Shown: piece after piece, positions 1-13,360 of the stretch
Layout: every line of letters begins with the position of its first letter
Numbering within the stretch: the stretch's first letter is position 1
Origin: Bombardia bombarda
Lineage: Eukaryota > Ascomycota > Sordariomycetes > Sordariales > Lasiosphaeriaceae
DNA: 64,000 nucleotides
Reading direction: 5' to 3'
Assembly: GCA_030512295.1 (NCBI GenBank)
Contig: JAULSR010000010.1
Span: 992,001 to 1,056,000, forward strand
Position numbers and translations under genes: made by a program
Notes under the pieces: generated by a model
What the model was told of the DNA's origin: nothing
Database searches by the model: none
Seen by the model: only the letters and a program-made list of their open reading frames with translations

Positions 1-82
1 ATAATAAAGCTATATAGTTATATTTCTATACGCGTTTAGCATTTATTTATCGTTTTTTGTATTTTATACACGAGTTACCCTC

Positions 83-317
83 TATCACGGGCGTAGCCCG
101 CTCCTATATATAAAATAGTTTGTGGGGTACTAGTGCCTTGGCGCCAAGGCACTAGCACGTGACATGTGGAGCTCCTTAGTTAACCTGTTAATTAGGTTAA
201 CCCGTGCACCTTAGTTAGCCTTCCCAGGGATAAAACCCTGGCCTAGCCGCCTGGATAGTTAGCTCCGACGTGCAACTATAATTATTATGAGATACACTTA
301 AAGTTTAGCTCGTTATA
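83..317 (+). repeat. Short inverted-end repeat, copy 1 (MITE-like)
   Basis: One of five copies of a repeat of about 220 bp. The left end reads like TGTCACGGGC (here TATCACGGGC) and the right end like GCCCGTCACA (here decayed to GCTCGTTATA), giving imperfect inverted ends. This copy holds a perfect 26-nt palindrome at 130-155 centred on GGCGCC, and a second hairpin with arms CCAGGG (224-229) and CCCTGG (236-241). There is no coding capacity. It is much richer in GC than its surroundings. No clear target-site duplication is visible. Confidence 0.75.
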
Positions 318-560
318 GTTGGTTGCATAATTATATATTTATTAATTAGCTTTTTTTTTAAGCTTATTATAAAAATTATTAAAATATTTAAAAAAAATAA
401 AAATAATATAAATTTTAAAGTTTTTTAAAGTATTTTCATTTAAATTAATATTATTATAAAAATTATTATTAAATAAAAAAACTTTTTTATTAATTATTAG
501 AATAACAAAGTCATTCGTACGAGTTATTATAGTAACTATAGAGAACGGGTTAGTTGGGGG

Positions 561-827
561 TGTTGGAATGACAAGGTCATTCGTACGAGTCACTATAGTA
601 ACCGTAGAGAACGGGTTAGTTAGGGGTTATTATTATTATATTGATCTGCTTATCTATGTAAAAGGATTACGAATTACAGGGATAAGAAGTAAGTGGTTTT
701 AGAAGGGTTCTTAGGATATGTAACTAGCTCCCTATTATTTTGTATACCTTTTATCTTATCGACCAATTATAGCCGTCACAGCCTGACGGCTATATGCTTT
801 TAATTAATTGTAAATCCGATATTAGTA
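561..827 (-). repeat. Ty1/copia LTR (3' LTR of the minus-strand element)
   Basis: Begins TGTTGGAATG and ends near GATATTAGTA. It matches 13,414-13,670 along its whole length allowing for RIP transitions (shared landmarks: GAGAACGGGTTAGTT, AACTAGCTCCCTA, and the CCGTCACAGCC..GGCTATATG inverted motif). It lies just beyond the C-terminal end of the minus-strand copia pol remnant, as a 3' LTR should. Immediately to its left, about 500-560 repeats the first 60 bp of the LTR, so the first segment is duplicated in tandem. The outer boundary is therefore uncertain. Confidence 0.7.
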
Positions 828-834
828 ATCTTTT

Positions 835-2717
835 ACTTTTTCTAACGACTATTTCTTTTTTTATTGAGGGCTTTGCTACTTATTATCTTTCCTATTCTAC
901 TTTATAAAAGCCTAAATTCTTACCTTCAACGTATTATTATTAATAAGAGCTTATAAGGACTAGTTAAGTATTAACTTCGTTATTATATCGGCTGGGTTAT
1001 CGTTTCCGTTAATTTAATAGATTTTAAAGATTTCTTACTTCTTATATGCTTGCCTTATACTTATGATATTTATTATAAGCTGCTTCTTTTTCGTAGTACC
1101 CAGCTTTATTAAACATTCGTATAAAAAAAAAGAATCGGTATAAATAATTATAAAGATGTTTAGGATACTTAGTTTAATTAGGATTATATTAATTATTATA
1201 TTAAAAAAAATGCTTACATTAACGCCGTTAGCTATCACGTAGATTTTTAAAGCTAATACGTTTCTTATAATCCGCTTATATTTAATTAATAACTAATAAA
1301 CTATATTTCCTATCATTGTAAAGCTTCCTTCATTTATCTTTTCGTTTGTTAAAAAGATTATATATCCGATCTATAAGTTCAAGTTTTTATTATTAGCGAA
1401 TAAAACGTCTACATAAACGAATAGTTTAGCCGTACGTAAGTCGAAGGGGATATAATTAATACTTTAGTTAATATATTCCATTTATTACTTAATTCGCTTA
1501 TTTATCCTAATAACGTTTTTTTTTATAGGTTTTTTATATTATACCGCCGCCGATAAGTCGAATGCGGCCTTAGGTTAATAGATCGATACGATATACGTAC
1601 CGCGTGCTTATTATTCGACGTATTTTTAAACGTTAGTTGCGATTTTAAGCTTCTCGCTTTGCTTTTTTTACTATAAAGCTAATATATTATCCTTTTAGGT
1701 TAAAATATATCCGTTAAACGTAAGCGGGTTAGCCGGAGTTAGCTTTTGTTTTAATTTAACTATAAACTTAACTTTTTTAATTATTTTTTTTTCTAAAACT
1801 TCGAAACTTAAATCGTTAAGGCTAATCGTATTGTTAGTTTATATATTAATAATTATAAAATAATTTGAATCGTTTAATATGATTAATAAATATAAATTAT
1901 AAGTTAATATAATTATATTTAGTTAGTTTCGATAATGTTTAAAGTAGGTTATTTATTAATATATATTTGTTTTAGTTATATTATATAACGGCTTAATTAT
2001 TTTTATAATTATCCTTTTTAAATAATTATAATGGATTTATTTAAGAAAGTAAGTTAAAATCGTATATTAAAGTACTATTATAAACTATATATATATTTGC
2101 GTAATGTTTCGGATTTATAGCATTATTTTTGCCGGATTAAAGAGGGTGCTAAGGTAATTAAAATCCGTTAGTTCGTTTATTAAATTATAAAGCTTTACGT
2201 TAATATTAATTTTTTATTTTAATCATTATAACTTTATATTATAAGCTAGGATTTTTTATACGAAAAGTCCGTTTTTTTACTTTTAACCTTTTATATTATA
2301 TGCGATTTAAAGATATATATATTTTTATACTTTTCCGGGTCGTACCTTTAAAATATAAAAATACCTCGTTTAATAAAAGCTTCGACTTCCTTTTAATTAA
2401 AAAAGGAAAAAAGTTCGCTAGCTTTTAAAATCTTTTTTTTTAACAAAGTTAAATTATTAAGTTATAATCTTTAATCTCTTTCGTTATTAAGTAAATTATT
2501 ATAAAGTTTATACTTTTAATTATTGTTATATTTATATTAAAATTCGGCTTCGCCTTATTTTTTAATTTAAAAAGACGTCCTCGCCGCTTTAATATTTAGG
2601 TTTTTTCTTATAAGGGAGTTTATTTATCGTCGCGGTCGTCGTTATTATTAGGAGGTTTTTCACTCTTATTTTAGGTCGGGGTAATAGTTAAATTAGTATA
2701 ATTTAATTATTATAATA
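835..2717 (-). pseudogene. RIPped Ty1/copia pol remnant (reverse transcriptase to RNase H)
   Basis: Read on the minus strand, the 1,035-1,238 segment keeps the copia RNase H C-terminal block (YECLIKLGTTKKKQLIIN followed by SIRQAY), the fungal copia TDSxSLYxxLxKLGTTxEKRLMID motif. Around 1,500-1,700 the residues resemble the fungal copia block RGAYIASxxQPEAxFDLSxAA, interrupted by stops. The reverse-transcriptase region lies at about 2,050-2,460. No frame stays open for more than about 65 codons. The N-terminal half is missing here: a short repeat and a gypsy element occupy the place where it should continue, and a candidate remainder lies at 11,630-13,360. Confidence 0.75.
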
Positions 2718-2935
2718 TGTGACGGGCTGAACCTTAGGTGCATTTTATAATAATTGTAGTTACACGCCGGAACTAACTATCCGTATGCCTAAGCCAGGGT
2801 TTTATCCCTAGGAAAGCTGACTAAGGTGCTGATTAAAATGCTAACTAAAGGGCTATTACGTGCTAATACTTTAGCGTTAAGGCGTTAGTACTCCACGAGC
2901 TATTTTACGCTTAGGAGCGGGCTAGGCCCGTGACA
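2718..2935 (-). repeat. Short inverted-end repeat, copy 2 (MITE-like)
   Basis: Reverse-orientation copy of the 218-bp repeat. It starts TGTGACGGGC and ends GCCCGTGACA, a near-perfect 10-bp terminal inverted pair. It lies exactly between copia pol remains on the left and gypsy remains on the right. It forms an inverted pair with copy 1. Confidence 0.8.
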
Positions 2936-2944
2936 CTACCCCTT

Positions 2945-5900
2945 GTTTGAAAAATGGGTCTTCTTACTAACGTAATCCCGAAGTTTATTCTATCCCCCGA
3001 AGTTTACTCCGTTTTTTTTTATCGGTTGTTTAAGTTTATTGTTTTTAATGATCCGCTTTTTTTTTAAGCTAGGGCGGGGGTCGTATTCTAAATGTTCGTC
3101 GTAGAATTTACGTATAAAATTAAATGCTTCGTCGTTATCGTTATTAGGTTATAGCTTTAAGTCGTTCCGTAGTTACTAAGTTGGTTCGTCGTGATTTTTC
3201 TATTTAACGAGGTACTGCTAACGCTCGTTTTTCGTTTTATTATAGTTGAAGATATTTTTATATTTCTAACGGTATTTTTATTATTTATTAATACGGGATA
3301 TAATTCTTTTATTATTTATTTATACGTTTTTTTATATTTATTTTTATTTTAAAATACCGTCGTTAAAGTATAGTTTAACAAATTATATATAAAAAGAGCT
3401 ATTAATTTTAATATTATTAGATAAATTTAAAATAATTATATATAATAATGCTTTTAAAATTTTAAACGGTTTTTTTTATTTTAATATAAGTTTATTTAAT
3501 AGTTTTTTTATATTAAAGTTTTTAACGTTTAATATAATTAATTAACCGACTTTATATTTAAAAGCGTTGTTTTTTAATATGTTAATATTAGCTTTATAAC
3601 GGTTTTAAATTTGCTTTAAAAAAGCAATAATTTTATTTTATATCGTATAAAATCGTTTAATAAGTTTAATAATATAGAAAAACTCTCTTTTTTAAGCTTT
3701 TATAAATTTAAGGTCCGGGTTTTTATAAAGTTTAATGCTTATTTTTAAAGATACGTTATTATTTATAAACTTTATTAAAAGAAGTTAATCTACTTAATTA
3801 TTTTACGCTTAATCGATATAAGTTTATAAATATTATTTTATTTTTATATTTAATCGTTCGGTTTAATTATTAATTTCGAAATAAAAAACGGAAAAAGGGC
3901 GTAAAGTAATACCGAACTTTTTTAAAAGTATTTTTTAAAAAATAAATATAAATTAAATATTTTTATTAAAAATAATTATATTAAAATAATTATAAAATAA
4001 ATAAACTTATTTAAAGAATTGTTTAGTTAGCTTTAAAGTATTAAAAATAATTATAAATATATAATATTTTATTTTAATAAATTTATTTATAATTATTAAA
4101 ATATATTTATAAGTTTTATTAGCTTTAATATATATAAAAAAAGGAATAATATAATTAATAAAAATATTTTTTTATAGGGTTAACGAAATTAATAATGGTT
4201 TTAAATATCTTTTAAATAATAATTTCGGGGTTTTTATTTTATTATATAATAAATAAACGTTATAATAAGCTCGAATAACGATAATTATATTTAATTAATA
4301 ATAAATACGGTTTATAAAATTAATTATTTTAATTTAAAAGCGTAAATATAATAAATAATTTATAATTAGATTTTATAATTTTTTAAAGTAAATTTTTCTG
4401 GCTTCTATTATATAATTTATATAAATTATTTATAGTTTTTTTTTTATTTCCGATAATTATATTCTTTTTTTTTAAAAATTTTAATTTATAATAAAACATT
4501 TAATAATATTTTATAAAAAAACTAATTTTTTATAACTTTTATCAATTAAATCGTTTAAATATTTAAAAATATTAATATTAATAATATAAAAGTTGGATTC
4601 TCCCGATAATAAATTATAATTTATATATAATAATAAAATAGCTATTATATCTTTAAAAGTTTTTTTATTAAAGTTTTTTAAAAAGGTTTTATTAAACCGT
4701 TTTAATTTAATTAAAAAACGAATATAATTTTATAGTTTTTTATTATTATTTTTATTTAAAGTATTTTTTAATTTATAACTAAATATATTTAAATAATAAT
4801 TCGTTTCTTTAGATTTATAAATAATAATAAAATTAAATTAAAATAAGAATTTAAATTAATATATTTATTTTAAAGTTAATTATTTTATAATAATAAACGT
4901 TTTAAAGTTTTTATAATTAATAATAATCTTAAAAAACTTTAGGATATTTTTAAACTCCGGCCGCTATTTTTTTAATACTTTAATAATAATTAATAATTTT
5001 TTATTATAAATATTATAATTATATTTTTATATAAAATGTTTAAATAAGAAATATATAATTAAATAAAAACGTCGTTATTTTTTTTTATAAAAAAACTCTT
5101 TTTATAACTTAATTCGAACATTTATTTTAATTATTATAAATTTAAACTAATTATAAACTTTTAATATTAAGGTTATAAAGAATACTTTTTTAAACTATTT
5201 AAATATTTATTAATAATTTAAGGTTTATTTTTAAAATATATTTTTTTTAATAAAATTATAAAATAGTTTCGTTATATTAAAAAATTATTTAATAAAACGT
5301 TAATAAAAATCAATAAATCTTAAAAAACGTTAGAATTATTTTTTTATAATAAGTAAAAACTAATCGATTATAGTTTTAATTTTTTTTTTTTTATTTTAAT
5401 ATTTTTTAAATAATAATAATATTTAAATATTTAATACGTATAATATAAAATTTATATTTATTAATATCGATTTATAGGTTTATTTTTAAGAATTATTTTA
5501 ATATTATTTATATATATTAAATATATTTTTTTTTAAAATTAAAATAAATTAAAATATCGTTTAAATATATAATTATATAATATATTATTAATATAATATT
5601 AAAATATAACCGGTATTTTTTAAAGGCGAAAGGAGTTATTAATAATTTATATAAATTAAAACGAGTAATAAAAACTATTAATTATTTATAGCTTTCCGCT
5701 ATTTTAATTTTATTAAATATTATTATAATATTTAATTTAATAAAGATTTTAATTTTATAAATTATATTTAAAGTTTTACGTATTAACAAAAAAAGGTATT
5801 TATTTTTAAAGAAATATTATTAACGCTTTAATAATTTTAAATAAATATAAACTCTTTTTTTTAGTTTTTTAATTAAGAATAAAAATGCTATAATTCTTAT

Positions 5901-8900
5901 TAAAGAAAATCGAATAAATCTTTTTATTAAATTATTATTTAACTAATATTTAACGACTTTTAATTTTATCGGTAATATAAATTTAATTCGAATATACGGG
6001 AGTTTACTTCCTGGGATAAGTTTTATTTTATAATTATAAAACTAATAAGGTAATAAAACGTTTGCTTTTTAAAAAATAAATACGTTTAGAAAGTTATAAT
6101 ATTATTCGAGGATTTTTTTTTTAAGCTTTTTTTTAAATATATATTTTTTATTTAATTTAACGAAAAATTATTTAATATTTTTTTTATAATCTTTTTTAAT
6201 AAAATAACGTTATTAAAATAATAATTAATAAAATTATAATATTCGTTTAAAAATAAAGATTTATAATATTTTAAGTTTTTTTTTCTTTATATTATTTAAT
6301 ATATTAATTTTTCAAATAATTTTAATATAAAGATTAAGTTTTTAATTTATATAGCTCTTTCGAGTTCCATTATAATAAATATATTAATTTATACCTTTTT
6401 TTATTTTATTATAAAAAAGAAGTTTTATATATTAAATAATTTAATGTTTTAATCGTTTATTAAATTTAAATTAATTATTATAAGCTTATTTTAAATAAAG
6501 TATTAAAAAGTTATTAAAAGCTTTTTTCTTACGTTAACGATTATTTTAGCCGGTAAAGGTATTTTCTCTTTTTTTTAAGTAATTTCTCTTGCTTTATAAG
6601 GTTCGATAGGTTGCTTTAATTCTCCCTTATTAAAGACTTCTTTTATTATTATTTAATAAAGTGTTTTTTTTTATTTATTAGCTATTAATATTATTTTATA
6701 TTATTATTATTAAGCGGTAACTCCCGCTTTAATAATTTTTTTTAAAATATAAAGGAGTTTTAAAAATAAATAATAATTATCGTATTTATCGATAAAAGTT
6801 AAAGATTTTTCATTTTATATTATATAAAAATTATATAATTTTAATTATAAAAAACCGAAGATTAAAGGGTGATTTTTATTTAGGTCGGTAATTAATATTT
6901 ATATATATTTTTTATAATAATCGATTTTAAGCACGAACTTTATATAATTTATAAATTAAACTTTTTTTACTCTATTTATTAGTTTTAATGGTTTCGGTTT
7001 TATAAATTTATATAAAAGTAATTATAAATCGTATATTAAAGTAATGTTTATAAATACTTTTCCGCTATATTTTAAGTTTATTAAAGTTAAGATTTTAATT
7101 TTATATTATTATAATATTAAATAAGAAAAAAATTAAATTAAATTATAATATTATTTTATTATATTATATAAAATTAGTTTTTTTTTTTTTTTATTATATT
7201 AATTTATAATTTTTATTAACGATTTAAAACGAAAGTAATAAATTTTTTTAATTATTAATTTCCTTTATAATAAAGTTTTATTATTAATATTATTATTATT
7301 AATTTAAATAAAAAAATGTTTTAAGGTTATTAGTAGCTATTTATATAATATATTTTCCGCTTTAATTTTAATAATTATTATTTTAATTTTAATAATATTA
7401 ATTATTATTATAAAATCCGTTATTTTAATAATTATTATTTTTTAAGTATTTTTTGTAGCCGCCGCTTTAATAATAACTACGATTATTATTATTATTATAA
7501 TTTCCTTATTTTTTTTAATTTTATTAGTTTTAATTTTAATTTTTATTATTATTATTAAACTAATTAATGCTTCGGCTAATATTTTTAATTAAAGTTATTT
7601 TATCGGTTAAAATATTTTTTTCCGATAGTTTAAAGCTTATTAATTGCTTTATTTTTATAATTAAATTAAATATAATTAATATAAACGTATTAAATATATA
7701 TATTATTATAATAACGGAAATTATATTTTTAAATAAATATTATAAATTTTTTATTATTATAATTAATTATATTAAAATTTATTAGCTCGCCCGCCTTTAA
7801 GTTTACGATAATTAAAAATAAAGATTTTTAATAATTATTAATTATTTAAATTTTATTAATTCCATTAATAATTTTTAATTTCTTTTTATTAATTATTAAA
7901 CTAATAAAATAATCGTATTATCTTTTATAATTTTTATTATTTAAAGGATTAAAATTATAATTTAAAAATTTATATATTTTTATTAAAATTTTTTACGTAA
8001 AATAAATAATTCTATTAAATAGGTTTATATTTATAATATTTATTAAAATATTAAATTTTTAAAAGAAAGTAACGAATTTAAAAAATTTACCCGATTAAAC
8101 GAATTTATTAAATTTTATTTATATTTTTATAATTATATTAACGTTCGTAAAATAATTAGCGAATATTTTAAAAAAAACCGTTGCCGTTTTTTACCGTTAA
8201 AAGATTAAGGAATGTTTATTAATTTTAATACCGGTTATTTTTTTATAAATATTAATTATTATTTTATTTTTTAAATAAACGTTTATAAAAATAAATTTAA
8301 TATATTTATTAAAAAATAATATAAATTAAAAACAAAATAGTTTAAAATTTTGCTTTTTTAATTTTTAAAAGCAAATTAATTCTTTATAACGTTTTTATTT
8401 TTTTTATAAAAGTTTTAAATCTTAAAAGCGGACGTTATTAAAGGGGTTAAAGGATTAGAATATTAAAGATAAAAGTTTTTTTATCACGGAAGTTATTAAT
8501 TTTAATAGTTATTTTATTACGTTTAGTTTAAATTTAATTAATTTAAATTTAAATATTATTAATTTAAACTATAAAGTTTTTTAAATTCTTTTAACGGGTA
8601 TTATTTTTAATTATAACCTTTTAATAAATAATTTATAATTCGTTATTTTCTTTAATAAAATTAATAACATTAATTTATAATACTATAAATTTTTCTTTAA
8701 ATTTATTAATTTATAAAAAGTATTTATTTTTTTAATTAACGAAGGTATTCTTTTAATTAATAATAACTTTTATAATAATATTAATTTAAATAAAAATATT
8801 TTAAAAAGCTTTAAAATCTATATTATTCTTATTTTTTTTAATTAATTCGATAGTTTTTATAACGAGTTTAAAAGGGAGTTAATTAATAAATAAATGATTT

Positions 8901-9425
8901 ATATTATTATTTATACCGCTTAAGGTTTAAACGAAATAAAAAAGGTTAAATTTTTCGAAATATTTTATAAAAGTTACTTTCTAAGTTATTTAAAAGGGGG
9001 AGTCCGTAGCCGGGGGGTTTATAAATAAAGTAAAATAATTATAATAAGTTAGTTTAATTTAATTAATATAAATATAAATATTAAAGTATTTATTTTATTA
9101 AAAGGTTAATCGTAATTATTAACTTAGATTATAATTATAATCTTAAAAATATTAATAATATTTAATTAAGTGCTTTAATTAATTAGGAATTTTTTAATAG
9201 TAAGTAGGTCGTTTTAATTATTAGGTCTAAGGATACGGCACGCTAATAAGGCGCCCGAACCGGTCTTTTAGGAAAACTTTAATATATTACGCTATATATA
9301 AATACTTTACGACCGTTCGGTCGGCGAAAATATAAAAGGGATTTTATAATAACGTAAAGAAAGGGCTTTCTAATAATCTTGGAAAAATTATAAGAAAACA
9401 ATTGCACGCAATACAATTAAAGTAC
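2945..9425 (-). pseudogene. RIPped Ty3/gypsy chromovirus remnant
   Basis: Minus-strand reading recovers a chromodomain-like end at about 3,060-3,260 (QYLVKxKNHDEPT, then a WEL-like position) and a reverse-transcriptase block at about 5,590-5,740 (residues resembling IAESYKxLIVFITRFNLY and LITPFAF, the gypsy IAxGxExxTAFxTRxGxYEYxVMPFGL region), all broken by stops. The order, chromodomain near 3.1 kb and RT near 5.6 kb with about 3.5 kb beyond for protease, Gag and 5' LTR, fits a full-length element on the minus strand. I could not identify matching LTRs. It is not the same copy as the intact element at 19.3 kb. Confidence 0.7.
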
Positions 9426-9432
9426 AACCAAC

Positions 9433-9650
9433 TATAACGAGCTAAACCTTAGGTATACTTTATAATAATTATAGTTATACGCCGGAATTAACTATCCGTG
9501 TGCCTAAGCTAAGGTTTTATCCCTAGGAAAGCTAACTAAGGTGTTGACTAAGATATTAATTAAGGGGCTGTTACGTGCTAGTGCTTTGGCGCTAAAGCGC
9601 TAATACCCCACGAGCTATTCCACGCTTAGGAGCGGGCTAGGCCCGTGATA
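9433..9650 (-). repeat. Short inverted-end repeat, copy 3 (MITE-like)
   Basis: Reverse-orientation 218-bp copy. The left end is decayed (TATAACGAGC) and the right end reads GCCCGTGATA. It keeps the central GC-rich palindromic region in degraded form. It sits between the gypsy remnant and the DNA just left of the Fot1-like transposon. Its outer left flank (AACCAAC) resembles the flank of copy 1. Confidence 0.75.
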
Positions 9651-9747
9651 GAAACTAGCTTTAATTTCGGTTTCGAGTTTATTAATATTAATACCTTTAA
9701 ACTTTATTAAAAATTAAGCGAAATCGGTTTTTTTTTTATTTAATTTT

Positions 9748-11618
9748 TATAACGTAGTTTATAAGCGACCCGCGTATATAAGCGACCCGCGCACTTTTAA
9801 ACCGCGTCGTAACCTTTTGATTTTAACACGCGATTTTTCCACAATAATATAATGTTTATATAAATAAAAGAAGGCAGAATTACTTTTATTATTAAGGCAC
9901 TTTATATAACAAAAGAAATGTCAATCCGACTTATTATAAAGACGTACGACGTCCCTGAAACTACCTTCCGTAACCGAATAAAGGGCTGCACTCTAAAGGC
10001 CAATAAACGCAATGCCTAGCACAATTTGACCTTGACTAAAAAAAAAACCCTTCTATAATATATATTTGATTTAGATGCGCGAGTATTTCCGCCCCGGATT
10101 GACGATATGCGAGATATGGCCGATCTCCTTCGTAAGACGCGTGGCGCGGAGCTAGTCGGCAAGTAGTAGCTATATAACTTCATATAACGCCGCTCCGAGC
10201 TCAAAACGCGTTTTTTACGTATATACGATTTCCAAAGGGCCCTTTGCGAAAATCTTAACCTGATAAATGCGTGGTTCCGACTTATAATTAATATACGGGC
10301 GAAATATAACAATTAAAATTGCAATTTTTATAACTTTAACGAAACAAGCTTTATAATGGGGATTATTTGTAGCAATATGGTCGTTATACGTATAGATTAA
10401 CGCGGCCGAAATAAGTAACTTCAGCTTGGTAATCGGAAATAAGCAACAGCGATCGAATATATAAGTAACGACAGCTTCGTATTACTACCGTTTTTAATTT
10501 TATAAGGTGTTAACTATCTTACCTCCTAGTATACCGAGTACGGCCTTTCTTTCTTTTAGGTAATTAAAACCTCGATAAACGGTTAGACGGATAATAATAT
10601 AGCTTTAGATTAGATTTAATACTTTAATAAATATATTACTAGCCGGCAAATGGGTATATATCGGATGATTATTTTAAACGGCTATAAAAGCTATCTATCG
10701 GCTTAGTTCGAAAAGTTTTATAAGAAAAAGAACATTATTACTCTCTACCTCCTTGCATATTCCTTACATATCACCCAGCCCCTAGATATTAATTATTTTA
10801 ATATATTAAAGCGAATATACGGCTGAAAATTAAAGGCTTTTATTAAAGCCTATATTAATTATATTATTAAAACCGAGTTCTTTCTTACATTTAAAGCCGC
10901 TTATTTTAATATTATAACGGCCGAAAACATCTAAATTAACTTCCGAAAAGCTAGCTTAATACTATATAACCCTTAAACTATTTTATTAAAGCTTAATATT
11001 AAATTATAAACGTTAATACCGATTAAACTACCTTTTTTAAAGGCCGACCTATAAGTTTTTTAAATATTATATAACTTTTTTAAAGCCGTTTCGTAATTAA
11101 AATATATATAATACCGTATTATTAGATACTAAGGAAGCTTTTTAACTAGTATTTTTTTAGCCGTAAAATAATTAACGAAAAGTATAAAGCTAATTACTTA
11201 CGAGATAACCCTTTTATAAGAAAAGGTTCGGACATTTCATAAGGCTAATAAAGCTTTTATAAAGCGTCGAAAAGCTAAGAAAATACGCGTACGAGCTAGG
11301 GAGGCACTTATTATAAAAGATGCGCTTAGTTTAATTAAATAGAAAAACACTACATAGCAATAGTCAGGCAAAAGGTTGGTAGAAGGGGGTGCTATATAGG
11401 CTGGGCCGTCGGGTTTACAACGTTATAAAAAGTGCGGCAAAACTAAGCATAATATACGAACCTACTAAGAGGTTGAAAAGACTTTAAAAGAAGAGAATGT
11501 AATTAAGTGTAATTAATTTTCTTATATTATTATAGAGTAATTGAGTTGGGAGGTTACGACGTGGTCTGAAAGTACGCGGGTCGCTTATATGCGCGGGTCG
11601 CTTATAAACCACGTTATA
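9748..11618 (+). mobile_element. Fot1/pogo-type DNA transposon, RIP-inactivated
   Basis: The ends form long terminal inverted repeats of about 68 bp (9,748-9,816 and 11,552-11,618). Each contains two GCGACCCGCG motifs and an inner GTCGTAACC, and each is bounded by TA, as expected for Tc1/mariner-pogo elements, which insert at TA. The total of 1.87 kb is the size of Fot1-like elements. The inner region carries a transposase relic. TIR differences between the ends are mostly transitions, in keeping with RIP. Confidence 0.85.
9919..11510 (+). pseudogene. Fot1/pogo transposase, broken by RIP
   Basis: Plus-strand reading of successive frames gives family landmarks in the correct order: a helix-turn-helix-like start (TYDVPETTFRNRIKG, near 9,940), an LDARVFPPRIDDMRDMADLL block (near 10,070), a WFRLIINIRAKYN-like stretch (near 10,270), a KEKNIITLYL-like catalytic-core segment (near 10,725) and the basic C-terminal KANKAFIKRRKAKKIRVRA block (near 11,250), followed by a cysteine/histidine tail. 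Many stops and frame breaks interrupt it. Dead as a protein; evidently once a DDE transposase acting on the flanking inverted repeats. Confidence 0.8.
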
Positions 11619-11629
11619 TATTTTCGTTA

Positions 11630-13360
11630 TTAATTATACTTTAATTAGCGTTTAAAGATCGGATATTTTATAAATTAATAGCTTTATTTTCCATATACGA
11701 AGCACTTTTTATTACTTTTAAATAATTTATAAGGTTTAATATTATATAATCCGCCGCTTTAAGGGTTCGTTTAGTAACTTTTTTTAATAATAAACTATCT
11801 GCTTTTATATTATTAATTAATTTAATATTAATTAATATTTTTTAATTTTTAATCGGTAAAATATTATTATTAACGGATAATTTTTTTAAAACGTATATAA
11901 ATATTTATAATATTTTTTAGCTTAAAAATAATGTTTTTAAAGCTAAAAATTAGCTTTATTATTATTAATTTATATATTTTTATTTTTTAATATATATTAA
12001 GTAGTTATTTCGTTAAGTTTTAATCTTTTTTATAATTATTTAATATTAATAATCCTTTATAAATATTTTATAGTTTATTTATAAAGATTTTAAAGTATTA
12101 TAATAAATCTTTATCGAGGTTCGTTTAAATAATCTTAAAAAAAGTTATTAATCGCTATTTTTAAATATATATTTAACGGTTTTTAACGGTATAAAAAAAT
12201 TCTTTAATATAATTAATTATCTCGTTAAAATTAAGGTTTTTTTTTTATTAAACAATTAAAATAAAACTATTTAATTTTATTTTTTAATATAATTAAATAT
12301 ATTTTATAATATAAATGGGATAAAATGTTAGCTTTTTTATAAAAGTTTATAAAGATTTAGACTTTAAAGTTTAAAATATTATAAAGTCCGCTTCCGAATT
12401 TTTTATTATTATTATTATATATTTTAATAAAATTTATTAATATTTACGGTATTATATTAGTCGGGTATTTAAGTATATCGAAAGGTTCGTTTTAATAATA
12501 ATCGTATTTAATTAAGTTTTAACGGTATTATTTTAGGTAGGAGCGATGGGATTATTTTTCTTTAACGGGGTAAGGGTTTTTATAGTAGCTTTTATAATAA
12601 TACTTTTAATTTTAAAGAAATACGGGTTGTAGTATAATTGGAACTTCTTTTTTTTACTTTTGTAATATTATTTAACTTTTCTATCGGGCTATTCGGAAGC
12701 CTTTTTATTTTAAGTTAATATAACGAATTATTATAATATTTTTTTTTATTATTAAAATAAATACTATAGTTTTAAAGAAATGTTTAAGGTTAATACAAAA
12801 AGTTTTATTGAAGGTTTTAAAATAATCTTTTATTTAATCGATAAAGTTGAATCGGAAGGTTGCAAATAAAGCGTAGTCTCGTAGTTCTTAGTTATTATAA
12901 ATCTTAAAATAGTTAATTAAGTAAGTGTTAAATCTTTTTATTATAGCTTAGTTTTTATTTATAAGGTCGAAATTTTTACTTTTTTAAGTTAGGTCGGTAA
13001 TATTAATAATACGATTATTTGTATATAAGGTCGCTATTATAATTGTTTTTATTAAAAGATATAAGTAATTAAGTAAGGTTAAAGCTTTTCTTTTTAATTA
13101 TTAAATTTTTCGTAAAATTAGTATAGAAGGTTATGGTCGCTTCCGTCGTATGTAATGGACGTAAATAACTAAGTAAAACGTAAAGCTTTTTTTTCGGCTA
13201 TTTTTAAAGTTTTTGTCTCGGTTATTCCGTATATTAAAAAATCTTTTTCGCGCTCGTAATCTTACGTCGATTAAGCTTTTTGTATGTTTAATGCCTTTTC
13301 GAATACAATCTTTCGTGCCGCTTCCTATCTAGTAATCGTAAAAACTACGATTATTACCAT
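11630..13360 (-). pseudogene. RIPped remnant, probably the 5' (gag/pol N-terminal) half of the copia element
   Basis: No protein motif is certain here. The assignment rests on position. It lies directly inside the right copia LTR, and next to that LTR (13,349-13,360, minus strand) reads ATGGTAATAATC, which is what the common copia primer-binding sequence TGGTAGCAGAGC would look like after RIP. If so, this is the gag side of the same minus-strand copia whose 3' half is at 835-2,717, split by the later gypsy and Fot1 insertions. Confidence 0.4.

Noticed and set aside
10016..10312. 98-codon minus-strand open frame in the AT-rich block
   Set aside because: Antisense of the decayed Fot1 transposase. 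The plus strand carries the recognisable motifs.
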